Below, piece by piece: positions 45,098 to 56,130 of a stretch of DNA of 64,000 bases. Under the pieces are notes generated by a model, which was not told the DNA's origin, made no database searches, and was given only the letters and a program-made list of their open reading frames with translations. This DNA is from Chaenocephalus aceratus (lineage: Eukaryota; Chordata; Actinopteri; Perciformes; Channichthyidae), in NCBI GenBank assembly GCA_023974075.1, contig JAMFTG010000542.1:27501-91500 (forward strand), in the 5' to 3' direction. Numbering within the stretch: the stretch's first letter is position 1; the number at the start of each line of letters is the position of its first letter. Both the position numbers and the translations under genes were made by a program.

Positions 45098-45178
45098 GAA
45101 ATATACAGCTGCAATGTTTGTGACAAAAGATTTAAATGGCGTAGTGATTTCAAAAGACACAAGTGTGTTGGTCGTTAG
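45098..45178 (+). pseudogene. Lost terminal finger after nonsense TAG
   Basis: Still in frame after the TAG, the codons read [20 protein letters not shown] and then HKCVGR before TAG. This is a C-x2-C-x12-H-x-C finger, typical for the last finger in this family. Copy 1 keeps the same sequence with GAG at the first codon, although it is damaged elsewhere. Readthrough would restore it, but nothing in the sequence suggests programmed readthrough. Confidence 0.7.
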
Positions 45179-45965
45179 TCCTCAAGGCATAATGAAATTC
45201 AACCTGAGGATAACAGAGAGGCAGAGCCTCCAATCAGCAGCGCAGCTGAACACATGGAAACAGAAGCTGATGGAGAGGACAATGAATACGTCTTATGACA
45301 GTTCACATATGAGAGAATTCTGTCTGACTGGATTAACATTGTTGCACAACATTCATATAAGATTTAAATGAACTCAATCTTTCAACATAAGTGGAGAATA
45401 TGTTTAATGTTTTGTCATGATTTTCTGATTTATACGTTAACCACTGACTGTTGATGAACCATTTTATTTTGGATTAAGGGCTCCAAGTTTCCATATAGAG
45501 ATATAGGATGGTTTGATGTTTTGTTCTTTATTTCTAAATGTTTTATATCATTGCTATCCTGTTAATGCGTCCTGTTTTACATAAATGTACCTGTTATCTG
45601 ATTGTTTTTGCTTCTGTAACTAAGGGAATACATTTGCCTATTTTGTATCCTGATTACCCAATGCCGTTACATTTAATACGTTACTCCCTAAACCTGATTT
45701 CACCCACCTGCAACCAATTCGCTAATAATCACAAATGTTCATTTCTTTGACCCGTTGACTATTTCTTGTTTAATAATCGTTTCATCTCCTCAGGAACAAG
45801 TTCCTGTGTCCTGCCTTTCACCTGCTGATAACCCACTGCTCATTTAAGGTGGACTGACCTTTACAATGGACCAGCTAATCTTAGTGTCTTAATGCAAACG
45901 TTTTGTGATGTTAGAGTGATGCTAGACCAAAAACGTGCTGTTGGGTCATGTGCTCTCTGCAGGAC

Positions 45966-46336
45966 GGTGTCTGTACTCAAACATTGTTTATGAAATGAGA
46001 GTTTCACTCTGTTTTTGTTGTCCAAATGACACCAACAGAGCGATACGTCTTCTTTCCAGCAGATGGCATACATACATTAAATTATCCAGTTCAACTGTCA
46101 TCCACATATTAATGATTCAAAACAGCAATGTGTAAGATATGGCTAGTAATTGACTATTTCAACAGAATGTGAAGAGGTTACAGTCTTGAGGCCATGTCCA
46201 ATATGTTTATGTTATGTGTGATTAAATCTACTGAAATGAGCATTCAATGACTAAATTATTCTTAATTACTGTCATCACATCATGGGTTTGCATTGCAATA
46301 TTAGAACGCAAAAAAACCCAACTTTATTTATTTTAA
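45966..46336. other. Unique flank, no gene recognised
   Basis: Non-coding sequence between duplication A and a TTAA family B element. Short frames on both strands lack any domain. This region is the pre-insertion continuation that the DIRS element displaced in copy 1. Confidence 0.4.
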
Positions 46337-46790
46337 AGGGGACCTATCATACAAAATGCACTTTTGTACGTCTTTTAATGAATATGTGTCCCCGGTGTGT
46401 CAGGGAACTCACCAAGTGTCAGAAGACACAACCCTCTCTCTTTTCCTCCCATACCCAAATCTCTAGAAACGGGGCTGCAACAGAGCTGATTATTATTTGA
46501 ATTTTTCTGACGTCAGAAAAGGGGTGCTCCGCCTATATGGGCAACTCTCCACCTATCAGGGGAATGAGAGACCGCTCGAAAGCGCTGGAGACGCTGTAGT
46601 ACATATGCCAGGCCTGTAAGTGGTGCTGTAGTCTGTCACAAAAGCAGAATCAGCCCTTGCAAAAACAGGGCTGGAAAAGAGCAAATGGAGTGAAATGAGG
46701 CATGGCTAAAATGCACAATCTGTTTGGTATTTTGAAAGACATGTTTTATATAGGTATGGCCTTGATTGTATACATATTTTACTAATGGTG
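46337..46790 (+). mobile_element. TTAA family B element, plus orientation
   Basis: Begins AGGGGACCTATCAT after TTAA (46333-46336). It has internal landmarks TGCACTTTTGTACGTC and GCAAATGGAGTGAAATGAGG and ends in a decayed right terminus near 46790 (TATAGGTATGGCC at about 46750). It lies immediately upstream of the orphan exon at 46805. No coding sequence. Confidence 0.6.
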
Positions 46791-46804
46791 TTTTGTCTCC
46801 ACAG

Positions 46805-46891
46805 TTTGGTTGGACTCATGTGACTCTGCTGATCATGGTGACTCAGTCTCACCTCATCATTCACAACCTGTTTGAGGGGATGATCCGTTAA
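46805..46891 (+). pseudogene. Orphan exon resembling CDS1/CDS2 phosphatidate cytidylyltransferase
   Basis: A good 3' splice site (TGTTTTGTCTCCACAG, with a branch-like TACTAAT about 25 nt upstream) is followed by codons reading [20 protein letters not shown] and then NLFEGMI. This segment closely resembles a conserved internal transmembrane region of the CDS1/CDS2 enzymes of the endoplasmic reticulum, which make CDP-diacylglycerol from phosphatidate and CTP. In those proteins a tryptophan follows GMI, encoded across an exon junction. Here the frame instead reads R and TAA, overlapping an AATAAA. A GT right after GATCC could be a degenerate donor. No neighbouring CDS exon was found in the window. 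I interpret it as a duplicated or captured exon fragment. Confidence 0.65.
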
Positions 46892-47055
46892 ATAAACAGT
46901 CCTTTATCATCTTCACATAGATAAAGCTTCACCTTAATAATTTCTTAAGTTTCTGTCTTTAAAAGAAAATATTCCACTGTGTTTTACCATTTCAATAAAC
47001 TTGAACATTTTTCACATTTCCATATTATACTCACACTGGGCCTCATTGCATTTAA

Positions 47056-47285
47056 AGGTCCCATGTCATGCTTTTTCCGGTTGTTACCCGTCCCTTGTGT
47101 GTTATGAAGGTTTTTATGGATGTAAACGGTCTGCAGAGTCAAAAAACCTCAAAGTAGGGAGTAAAACTCTAACACAGAAAAGACCTGTCGATGCTGCCCC
47201 AGAACGCCTCGTTGGAGATTTCTCATTTTCCATCGTTTACTTCCTGGGTATCGTGACGTAGGGATACCCAGTAGCCACACCCAGA
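47056..47285 (+). mobile_element. TTAA family A element, plus orientation
   Basis: Begins AGGTCCCATGTCATGC after TTAA (47052-47055) and follows the left end of the 15864 element (GTGTGTTATGAAGG, CAGAGTCAAAAAACC). At the position where that copy carries the Harbinger MITE block this copy reads straight through (GGGAGTAAAACTCTAACAC), an empty site. The right end was not found. Confidence 0.7.
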
Positions 47286-48021
47286 ACTATGGCCGCACCC
47301 TCTGCCAGCCGAACATATCAAATGTCGTTGCCATGGCGACAGACCACTCGCATGAAACAGGATGTCGCTCTAAGTCCAATCGACATGGTCCAATCGTCGT
47401 CCAATCTTTCACTTGTATATCACCGGTCCATGCCTCAACAGCTCTACGCCAAATCTGAGATCTCACCAAATGCCGTTCTATGGAAACGCATCCCTCGCAA
47501 TAAAACATGATGTCGCTATAACTCCTATGCAAATGTTCAAAAAAGTGCTCAAACTTCATCTGTGTGTGCTAACAGTCCGGCCGTGAAGACATCTACGGGA
47601 CAGTTTTGAGATTTCTTCAAATGCCGTTGCCATGGCAACACGATGCTCGCCATGAAACACGGCTTTCTCATAACTTCAGTGAAACTGCTCCAAACGCCCC
47701 AAAATTTCACAGGTTTTGGTAACGATGCAGCCATCAACGCACCTAAGCGTATTATGGGATGTCACCAAATGCCGTTGGCATGGCGACAGATCATTCGCCA
47801 TCAAGTTAGTTCAAAAGTTTGCAGTTCAAATATTCTGCTGCTTTTCCAAGCCTTTTTACTTATTTTCTTCTCTCATCACACATTCAAGCCCCAGGGTTCA
47901 TGTAACATTTCAATCTAAATTATTCACTTTTTTCTTCCACATTACATTTCAGCATAGCAGTTCAGCGTCAGCTTTTCAGCATAAAGCATTCCCACTAGCA
48001 ATTTCTTCAGGAATTGCATTC
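47286..48021. repeat. GCCGTTGCCATGGC-type repeat
   Basis: Three imperfect direct copies of a unit of roughly 150-230 bp with landmarks CAAATG(C/T)CGTTGCCATGGC and CGCCATGAAACA (about 47319, 47618 and 47767). Open frames here follow the repeat and show no domain. Probably the inner part of a fish MITE. Confidence 0.5.
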
Positions 48022-49405
48022 TCTATTTTAAAATGATATTACTCACTTTCATGATTATAATCAATAAGGAAATTATTTATTATTCTCCTGTAAATAGCTT
48101 AGAGTCTTTGCTCGGGAAATACATTGTATACTATTACAGTTATTGTTTTGAAGACTAATTGTTGTTGTTGTTGTTGTTTGTTGTTGTTGTTGTTGTTGTT
48201 GTTGTCCAAATAGACTGATGTTTTATAGAACATAACTTATCATGATAATAATTAATAAGGAAATCATGTATCATCTGTTTGAAATGGCTGAGATGAAACA
48301 CATTCATGGTGGATAAAGTGAAACTGATCATGAAATCATTGAACAGACTTTACTGATGGGATGTGTGATCAAATTAAATGTTTGGATAATTAATAAAGGT
48401 TTGTCTTTCAAAAACAAAAAGTTATTCGTGTTATGTCCAAGGTGCCATACAAAGCTGATGGAGAACATGTGGAAGTGATCTGAGACTAAATGAACCTGAG
48501 GTTATCCAATGTTCAGATTTGGGTTCCTGAAATGTGTTAAAGTGTGCGCATATTTCATGAGATAATGAATCATTTGCATATTTAAACATGCTATTTCATA
48601 AAACTTGTAATACAAAAAACTATTGTCTTAATGTAAGTAATTAACTGGAGAAATTCCAAGCTGATATCTTTAAGCTAAACAAATTACCCTATTCACCTGT
48701 AGTGTCTCGCCTTAACTGTTAATGCTTATAGTTTAATGTATCATATTTAAACTTTGACTTATACCTGTTTACATGCTACTATGACAAAATAATTCCCACT
48801 TTGGTTTGAATAAAGTATTTCTATCTACATCTAATCTCCTAATGAATCACTGCTCATTATTGCCACCTGCTGACTAACCCATAATAGCACATATAATACC
48901 TATTTTACATGCAACTGCCGAACGATGTGAATAAACTGTAAGGTGACAATACAGTTGCATTGTATCATAAATAATGCTCTTCCTGATTTAGGGAAATTAA
49001 ATTGTGTGGATGAGGATTTCTGGAAAAAACAACATCATGCTACCTATAGCAATTAATTGCTGGTAATGTAATTATTACTAATAATATTGTGTTATTTACA
49101 ACAGTTAATACACAACACCCTGAATAACACCCCCCCCCCCCCCCTTAACATTATAACTCATACCCTGAAAGTGAACTGTCAATTGTAAACCAATGAACAT
49201 GAAACAAATTAACTTAACACATTTATTTATACACAAGAACATTTATATAAATAAATAAAAGGACAGTCAGTTGTCCTCCTCCTTCTCCGTCTGACTCTAA
49301 TCTATAATGTCAATTCCTAATTCAAATGACTCTTTCTTTGTCTGTACTGCTTACACATTTATTTTTCTCTGCTAAAGTAGCGAATCATATGACATGGTTA
49401 AGATA
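48022..49405. repeat. Segmental duplication B, copy 2
   Basis: Collinear, same orientation, with 4383-6858 minus the hAT insertion. The single CTCTAATC near 49298 is the empty site for that hAT. It contains an expanded TTG microsatellite (48158-48204) where copy 1 has only three TTG units, and a 15-bp poly-C where copy 1 has 30. Non-coding. Confidence 0.87.
48158..48204. repeat. (TTG)n microsatellite
   Basis: About fifteen GTT/TTG units with one TTTG interruption. The paralogous site in duplication B copy 1 (about 4521-4532) holds only a short run. Confidence 0.9.
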
Positions 49406-51094
49406 CCTTCCACTCATAGAGGACAGATTTAATTCAATTACATGTTCATTTTTGAAGACTAAAACACAATGGGGATACTCCATCAGTCCAGCCTAAAAAG
49501 AAACAGTCAATGTAACACTACAGTAGTATAGCAGAAGTGTACAATCACAGTCATACTTTTGAAACTTGAAGGACAAACATTTACCATCAGTTGCAAATGA
49601 GGCAGTGTCCTGCAGCATTTAGACCAGTGATTCTTGAGACATGGGGCTGCCCCCCCCGTGCCACCCCTGAAATTGAAGATGTTTTTTTTAAATATATAAA
49701 GCGCAAAATCACAACTGAAGTACAGCCAGCAAGCACAGCCAGCTACATGAGTGATACTGACGGTCTGTCAGGAGAGGGAAACAGAGGCTCCCTTTATTAT
49801 TCTTATATTATAGAGTCATTATCACATATTTTTAAAGCTCAATACATACTTTTGTCATTCACATGTTTTAGTTGCAATGAACAGTTGGCCCTCTCCCGAC
49901 CCCGGAGTGTCTCCGCCTCGCTGTCATGGATTTGAGGAATTTTGGAGGGTGAATCCATTTTAATGCCTGAAAAAACACAACACATTAAACAATAAATAAA
50001 GAACACAATACATTAACACTTCAAGTTAACTAATGCAAAGTTAGATGCATAAATATAGATGTTTTTTATTTTAAAGTAAATTCAGATTGAACATAATAAA
50101 AAAATGAAAATGATAGTTTCCCTCCAAAAAAACCCCATTACTTATAGTGAAAACCACCTTTGAATGATGGGATAGTAGACTTAAAGCTTTAGGAATCCAA
50201 ACTATAACATATAATAAGTACCCTGTATCAAGATTGATGCAAAACAAGTGACATTGGACCTTTTTAGAGAGATTTAGCACAAAAACCCCACTTCTGGGGT
50301 CATTTGGGTGCATTTATCATAGCACTCTTTAGCTTAGCGCTAATTCAGACACTTGGCGTTAGAGTTGTGTTTTGTTTCAGCAAAAATGGTTCATAGGTAC
50401 GGTGGCCGGCAGGTGCAAACGCTGCACAACGGCCCAAAACGCATACATAAGCAGGAAACACCTGCAAATAATGAAATGAAAAACAAACAAATACAACAGA
50501 AAAACGCTGCATTTACAGAAATTATGCAAACTAAATACAACACACAAACCCCAAAAAAAAACGCAACAAAAAAAACGCTGCAAATACCAAAACGATATGC
50601 AAAGTCCAAAGCACGTACACATCCCAAAACACATACATAAAAAAACATTCCGGAAGTGCTCCAGGCCTCTAGGGGGTGCGCTACGTGGAACAGATTGGTG
50701 TATGACCAGACATAGAGAGAACGAACAAGAGTGATGGAAATCGGAGGAAAGAAAGTTAATTTAAGTGGAGAAAGATATAAGAAGGTAAGTTTTGTTTTTA
50801 TACATAGAGCGTCATATGTATATAGCTAGCGTTAGCGTGCCTAACTACTACACCAGCTGAGGAGAGGAGAGCTTCACTTGAAGAGAAGATAAAGTGAGGG
50901 AATAACATTGTTAAAAGAGATGACAAATCAAGTGCAGGCAAATAACACGGGCCATAGTGAGTACCGCGGGAAAAGGATATTTGAATTCTTAGCAGTTTGT
51001 TTATATGTATGTATTTGCGTATAGATGTTGCAACTATACAGAGCTTTAGCAATTGCCTGTAACTATGGTCATGCTAATAAAGCTATTGAATTGA

Positions 51095-51095
<1 letters not shown>
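49406..51095. other. No gene recognised; hAT-like fragments
   Basis: At 49623 CCAGTGATTCTTGAGACATG resembles a decayed hAT terminus. 49764-49800 (CTGTCAGGAGAGGGAAACAG) shares the block found inside the hAT elements at 5636 and 42641. 50393-50650 holds A-rich sequence with repeated CAAAACGCATACATA and AAAACACATACATA, giving chance frames on both strands. No supportable gene. Confidence 0.4.
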
Positions 51096-51169
<74 letters not shown>

Positions 51170-51172
51170 AGA
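51096..51172. repeat. (GA)n microsatellite
   Basis: GA dinucleotides, about 77 bp, with one GG interruption near 51150. Confidence 0.95.
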
Positions 51173-51872
51173 CAGACACAATGTGAAGAGGGACAAAGTA
51201 ATGACAGGAGAGTAGTGTGCATTAGACATGCTCAAGAACAAATATAGAGAAGACATTCAAGGAGAGGGAGACAGAACACAGATTCAACAGTAAACATGAT
51301 GTATCTTTCTATTTATTTAGCTAACCACTATTTAGACTATGTGTTTTTGATTGACTTGAATAAATAGATTTACCACATCACTTTCTGAGGCCAACATCTG
51401 GGGACAGTTCAAGTGTTCTGTGTCTCCTGTGGCAAACATGTACAGTTTGCGGCAGAAGTTGAACACAACAGTACCCATACCGACCCCCACTCCCTGCCCT
51501 TCTGCTGTCAAATGTAAGATCTCTCAGGCACAAGATGGATGAACTTCACCTCCTGATCCAGTCAAACAAAACCTATGGTGACTGCTCCGCCATCTGCCTG
51601 ACTGAAACCTGGCTGGATCATTCGAGCAGTATTACTCGCAGGATACACACTCCACCGAGCCGACAGGTCAGTGGAACTAACACACAAATCTAAAGGTGGT
51701 GGAATATGCATTATGGTCAACCATCGCTGGTGCACAAACTCCACCTCGCTAAGCCATGCATGTTCCCCACTTCTGGAGCATCTTACTGTCAAATGCAGAC
51801 CCTCTACCTTCCCAGAGAGTTTGCATCGATAATCATAATCGGTGTTTACATTCCACCTGAGGCTAACGCTAA

Positions 51873-52520
51873 CGGAGCGTCCACACTACAGCTTCAAAAA
51901 TAGCTTGGAGCTGGGCGTGTCTGGAGCTTGGGGATTTTATTCAAGCAACACGACCAACAACCAATCACATGAATCTCCCGCCCCCGACATACAAAACAAA
52001 AACCCCCGGGGATTTTATGCGAGCAATATATATATAAACTCCCCAAACAGGCGAAAACCTACCAGTTTCCCCCACTGTCTCTGCCACCTCCCTCCATGCC
52101 TGGTTCCTCCGGTTTGTGTCCCGGTAGGTGAAGAGGGTCTGGTCATACAAAACCGGGTGATTTGCTACGGCGATAGTTAGTTTCTCCTCCAACTTTTTTT
52201 GAAATATAGAAATGAACGGCGGGATATCTCTCCCAGCTTAGACGCGGTTTGATTGGCTACGGCTTCAGCTGTCAGATTTTGGGAAACGGGATTTGATTGG
52301 CTGGCGCTGGCTACTCCGGCGTCTCCGGCGTCAGAAGTTGAACATTGTTCAACTTCTGTCGCCGGAGACGCCTGAGACGGACCGCTCTGCTACCCACAAT
52401 TCAGTTCGGCGAAAAAGCGTGGCTACGTGACGTCACCCCATTGAAAGTGAATGGGCAGATTGGAGCTTTCGACGCTGTCGACGCTGTCGACGCTGTCGAC
52501 GCTGTAGTGTAGACGGGCCG
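51873..52520. mobile_element. Harbinger-type MITE with TAA TSD, inside LINE endonuclease
   Basis: A 648-bp element. The ends CGGAGCGTCCACACTACAGC and GCTGTAGTGTAGACGGGCCG are inverted and flanked by TAA (51870-51872, 52521-52523). Removing the element and one TAA restores an uninterrupted LINE reading frame across GAGGCTAACGCTAACACC. It is the same family as the MITE cluster at 15983-17738. GTCGACGCT is repeated four times at its right side (about 52470-52505). Confidence 0.88.
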
Positions 52521-52530
52521 TAACACCACC

Positions 52531-53367
52531 ATGAGCGATCTAGCCAGTCACATCTCCTCCGTGGAAAACGCACATCCAGACGCAGCAATAATTGTGTTAG
52601 GCGACTTCAACCACACCAATCTGTCCACGGAGCTTCCCAACTACCACCAGCAAGTTACCTGCCCCAGCAGAGGAAACAACACACTCGACCACTGCTATAC
52701 TCCACCCAAGGAGGCTTACCGTGCTTCTGCGGGAGCTCCGCTCGGCAAGTCGGACCACGCAATGCTGCTGCTTATCCCGAAGTACAAACAACAATTGAAA
52801 TCCTCGGAAACACCAATAAAATCCTCCAAGTCCTGGTCCACAGAAGCCTTCGAAAAGTTGCGTGGATGCTTCGCATGCACTGATTGGGAAGTTTTCAACG
52901 CAGCTGGGGACCTCCATGCCTACACCGACACAGTGACGTCATATGTCCAATTTTGTGAGCAACTGTGCATCCCGACGAAAACAGTAAAACAACACAACAA
53001 TAAGCCCTGGTTCACCAAAGAAATTCAACAATTAAGAAAGGACAAAAACTATGCATACAAATCCGGAAATAAAGAGGACTATATGGCTGCAATATACAAA
53101 CTTAGATCTGGAATAAGAAAAGCCAAATTCAATTATGCTTCAAAAATAGAACAGGAAATTTCAAACAATAACACTAGGACAGTTTGGAAAAAACTTCAGG
53201 TCCTCACCAACTACAAAACAAAGCCTCCCCCCACACCTGAAAATGACCATCAGCTTCCGGACAAACTGAACGCCTTCTACAGCAGGTTTGATCATTCTCC
53301 AGTTTCTCCACTATCACCCCCATCTCCCCTCCTCTCCCACCATTCCTCATCAAAGAGGCAGAGGTGA
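52531..53367 (+). pseudogene. LINE ORF2, endonuclease C-terminus and linker
   Basis: 278 codons. LASHISSVENAHPDAAIIVL and GDFNHTNLS carry the GDFN motif of the apurinic-like endonuclease. NTLDHCYT and GKSDHAMLLL give the catalytic D and SDH residues near the domain end. Residues 110-240 are the lysine-rich linker to the reverse transcriptase (KPWFTKEIQQLRKDKN). The ATG at 52531 is not the true start: the real upstream part lies before the MITE at 51873. The frame ends at 53367 because of a one-base shift near 53340; the next frame continues the ORF. Confidence 0.8.
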
Positions 53368-54509
53368 GGTGTACGTTCAGGAGACTGAAGAGAAACAAGG
53401 CGGCAGGCCCAGACAACATCAGCCCTGCGGCACTCCATCACTGTGCTGCAGAACTGGCCCCTGTTTTCACCAACATCTTCAACTCCTCCCTCTGCCAGTG
53501 TTCAGTTCCTCACTGTTTTAAGGAATCCACTATCATCCCTGTACCCAAGTCTAATAAAATATCCTGCCTCAATGACTACAGACCCATAGCCCTCACATCT
53601 GTGGCGATGAAATCATTTGAGCGCATCATTCTCAGGCACCTAAAAACCAGCACCTCCCCCCTCATGGATCCATATCAATTTGCTTACAGAACCAACAGAT
53701 CCGTTGATGACGCTGTCAACCTGGCAATCCATCACACTCTACAACACCTGGAATCCCCCAACACCTATGCCCGCATCTTGTTCCTGGACTTCAGCTCCGC
53801 TTTCAACACCATCAACCCAGAAAAACTCTTCAATAAACTAATGGACATGAACACTGACCCCTGCATCTGTCACTGGATCCACAGCTTCCTCTGGAACAGA
53901 CAACAACGGGTCAAAATAAATAACTCCACATCTCTCCCTCTGCTCCTCAGTATAGGAGCTCCACAAGGCTGTGTCCAAGGCTGGTTATTCTCACTCTACA
54001 CAAACCAACTCACATCTCAGCACCCCACAGTCAACATATATAAATACGCAGATGACACAACAATAACAGGACTCATCTCAAATAATAATGAAACACAATA
54101 CCTCACTCAGATCCATCAAGCAGTCACCTGGTGCTCAGAAAACAACCTCCTACTTAACACAGCAAAAACCCAAGAAATAATCATCGACTTCAGGCGAAAG
54201 CCACAGCCCAAATCACCTCTATCTATCTCCGGCAAACTCATTTCCACCACAGAATCACTCAAATTTCTTGGCACTCACATAAGCAATAACCTCAAATGGA
54301 AGACCAACACAGACCACATCTACAAAAAAGCCAACCAAAGGCTATTCTTTCTGCGGCAGCTCAAGAAATACAGAGTGAGGAAACATCTCCTAATCCAGTT
54401 CTACACAGCCATCATCCAAAGCATCCTCACATCATCCATCACCGTCTGGTACAGCAGTTCAGACAACCTCTCCCGGAATAAACTTCAACGTATCATCAAT
54501 AAAGCATAA
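53364..54509 (+). pseudogene. LINE ORF2, reverse transcriptase domain
   Basis: 381 codons. Motifs in order: RRLKRNKAAGPDNISPAAL (motif 0/1), IIPVPKSNK and NDYRPIALTS (motif 2), FLDFSSAFNTI (motif A with the catalytic aspartate), IGAPQGCV (motif B), IYKYADDTTI (motif C, YADD), LKFLGTHIS (motif E). After motif B the usual LSPLLFSLYTN reads QGWLFSLYTN, one residue shorter. The frame stops at 54509 (INKA) in an A-rich region; the C terminus (SLESLHHQRTVTRAKKIISD to SFFPFAIRTLNGL) continues in a different frame. The enzyme would copy LINE RNA at a nicked target, but it is inactive here because of the breaks. Confidence 0.85.
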
Positions 54510-54928
54510 AAAAAATCACCTGCAGTCCCCTTCCATCACTCGAATCACTTCACCACCAACGAACTGTCACAAGGGCAAAGAAAATCATTTCTGACCCCTC
54601 CCACCCAGGTCGCCATGTCTTCCAACTTCTGCCCTCAGGGAGGCGCTACAGGTCACTGTCCGCCAAAACCGCTCGCTTCAAAAACAGCTTCTTCCCCTTT
54701 GCAATACGGACACTAAATGGACTCTAAATAACCCCAATGAACAATAACAATCCACCACACCTTGAACTTTATGTTATGATATGTCTTTGCCCTGTGCTGT
54801 GTGTTGTACTTTTTATTGTCTGTTTATTGTATGTTGAATTGTATGGAACAAGCTGTAATACTCTGCACTGAACACAAATTCCACCAGCCTGGCTGTGTGG
54901 TCATTAAATATTCTAATCTAATCTAATA

Positions 54929-55494
54929 AATGCATACACATTTGTGTAGTTGCTACAGTGAGAAGACAGTTGAATAATTATTATAAAGCCCATCCGCTGT
55001 ATGAGGCGTTTGTTTACTTTCCGACCTCAGACATGATGGAGTTCATAAGGGTAATTTACAAATAAAATACCCCATTATAACAATGGACTTTATCTGTATG
55101 TATTTATTATATATTACCCCCTCAGGCTGATTTTGGAAAAGGACATCAACCCTTGTTTGGTGTTTTTCCCTTATTTATCTAAAACAAATGACATGATAAA
55201 TTACTTGTGTTTATGTGTGTAAGACTTGTGTTTCTGATCAATTCAACCACCGACACCTGTCTGCTCTCACATTCTTCTATTCTGCAAATTTGGGGTGGGA
55301 CACAATAAATAAAGCTTCGCCAGTTTGTTTGTTTTATTGCACAGTCAAGACATAACAATAACGGCATCATGCTGTTCCAGGTGTGTCGTATGCATGTAAA
55401 TTGAAGTTAAATAACAGTGTGAAATGTAAAATAAAGTGTAAGTAGTTTCAAAACAATGTAACAGTGGCAATATATATATAGCAGCAGACACGCC
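54929..55494. other. No gene recognised
   Basis: AT-rich non-coding sequence after the LINE tail. GTGGCAATATATATATA occurs twice (about 55465 and 55529), at the edge of the Harbinger remnant. The short minus-strand frame at 55179-55370 has no domain. Confidence 0.4.
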
Positions 55495-55806
55495 TTAGTG
55501 CAAGTTAGGTGTCAGTATTAAAAAACAGTGGCAATATATATATAATAACAATAGAACATCGTTACCACTCTTATTATTGTGGTCTTTAATTTTTTTATAG
55601 TCCTGCCTGAGTTTCTTTATTTTTACCCGGCATCCGTGTGCACTGTGCACGATTCCCAGCTCAAGTAGCGAACATCGCTCAAAACATTTGGAGTTGGGAA
55701 CTGCTTTCTGTAGAAGCTGCTGCATCCCGTCCTTGGAGTAAATTGCCAGAAGCGCCGACACTTCCTCATCATTCCACCGCTCCGGTGTTGTAGTACGTGT
55801 GGTCAT
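55495..55806 (-). pseudogene. Harbinger accessory Myb/SANT-like DNA-binding protein remnant
   Basis: The minus-strand frame from the ATG at 55806 reads TTTPERWNDEEVSALLAIYS and later CRVKIKKLRQDYKKIKDHNN before KSG. The pattern W..eEv..LLaIys and CR.KIKKL...Y.KIKDhN..SG is that of the Myb/SANT-like domain encoded by the second gene of PIF/Harbinger transposons, which binds the element ends and carries the transposase to the nucleus. An upstream in-frame ATG at 55887 adds unconserved residues. After the domain the frame runs into AT repeats. The internal stretch GMQQLLQKAVPNSKCFERCS is close to the usual helix 2 region. The transposase gene itself is missing. Confidence 0.7.
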
Positions 55807-56130
55807 AACTGCTTTAAAGTACAAAAAAACTACTCGCTCAGGTGTGGATGTGGTTTTGTAGCGAGGAAAAAAATGGCTGCCTAACAAAAAAAAAATTCAG
55901 AGTCTAACGGGGCGTGGTTTGCAATTCGCCCAGCCAATAGAAATAGAATAGAAATTGGCACTCTTTTATCACCAGGTTCGTACCACCTCTCTAGCAGGGA
56001 CTGAAAATGGCCAAAAGAGTTCCCGGCACTGAGTAGTCCCGGCGGTGTGAACGCGACATTATTGGTACTAACGGAACTAAAGAACCAAAGTACCAGGGAA
56101 AGTCCTGCGGTGTGAATGCGGCTCTTGTAA
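55807..56130 (-). mobile_element. Harbinger element flank
   Basis: Sequence upstream of the Myb/SANT-like frame, with landmarks GTTCCCGGCACTGAGTAGTC, AACTAAAGAACCAAAGTACC and AGTCCTGCGGTGTGAATGCG. These recur in fish Harbinger elements as the terminal region. The terminal inverted repeat pair was not identified. Confidence 0.45.

Larger units (their letters stand above)
43898..45965 (+). repeat. Segmental duplication A, copy 2, 3' block
   Basis: Collinear with 22187-25616. It includes the empty site of the hAT (ATAGGCGT, 43951-43958), exon 2, and the empty site of the solo LTR (TACG, 45433-45436). Homology ends at CTGCAGGAC (45965), where copy 1 has a DIRS element. The 5' block of the duplication is at 40490-40943. 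Confidence 0.88.
51400..54928 (+). mobile_element. Nearly full-length LINE (CR1/L2/Rex1-like), disrupted
   Basis: An apurinic-endonuclease plus reverse-transcriptase LINE. The endonuclease starts near 51508 (LLSNVRSLRHKMDELHLLIQ, then LTETWLD), is interrupted by a MITE at 51873-52520, and continues at 52531 (IVLGDFNHTNLS, LDHCYT, GKSDHAML). Reverse transcriptase follows to 54509, and a C-terminal segment in another frame to about 54727. The 3' end finishes with tandem TCTAA units (ATTCTAATCTAATCTAATAA), typical of LINE tails. Frameshifts at about 53340 and 54510 and the MITE make it inactive. The exact clade is an inference. Confidence 0.82.

Noticed and set aside
44262..45162. Minus-strand frames opposite the zinc-finger exon
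   Set aside because: Shadow frames of the repetitive C2H2 coding sequence; the same artefact occurs opposite copy 1.
47289..48036. A small gene starting MAAPSASRTYQM
   Set aside because: It is built from direct copies of a GCCGTTGCCATGGC repeat, with no domain and no intact homologue in the window.
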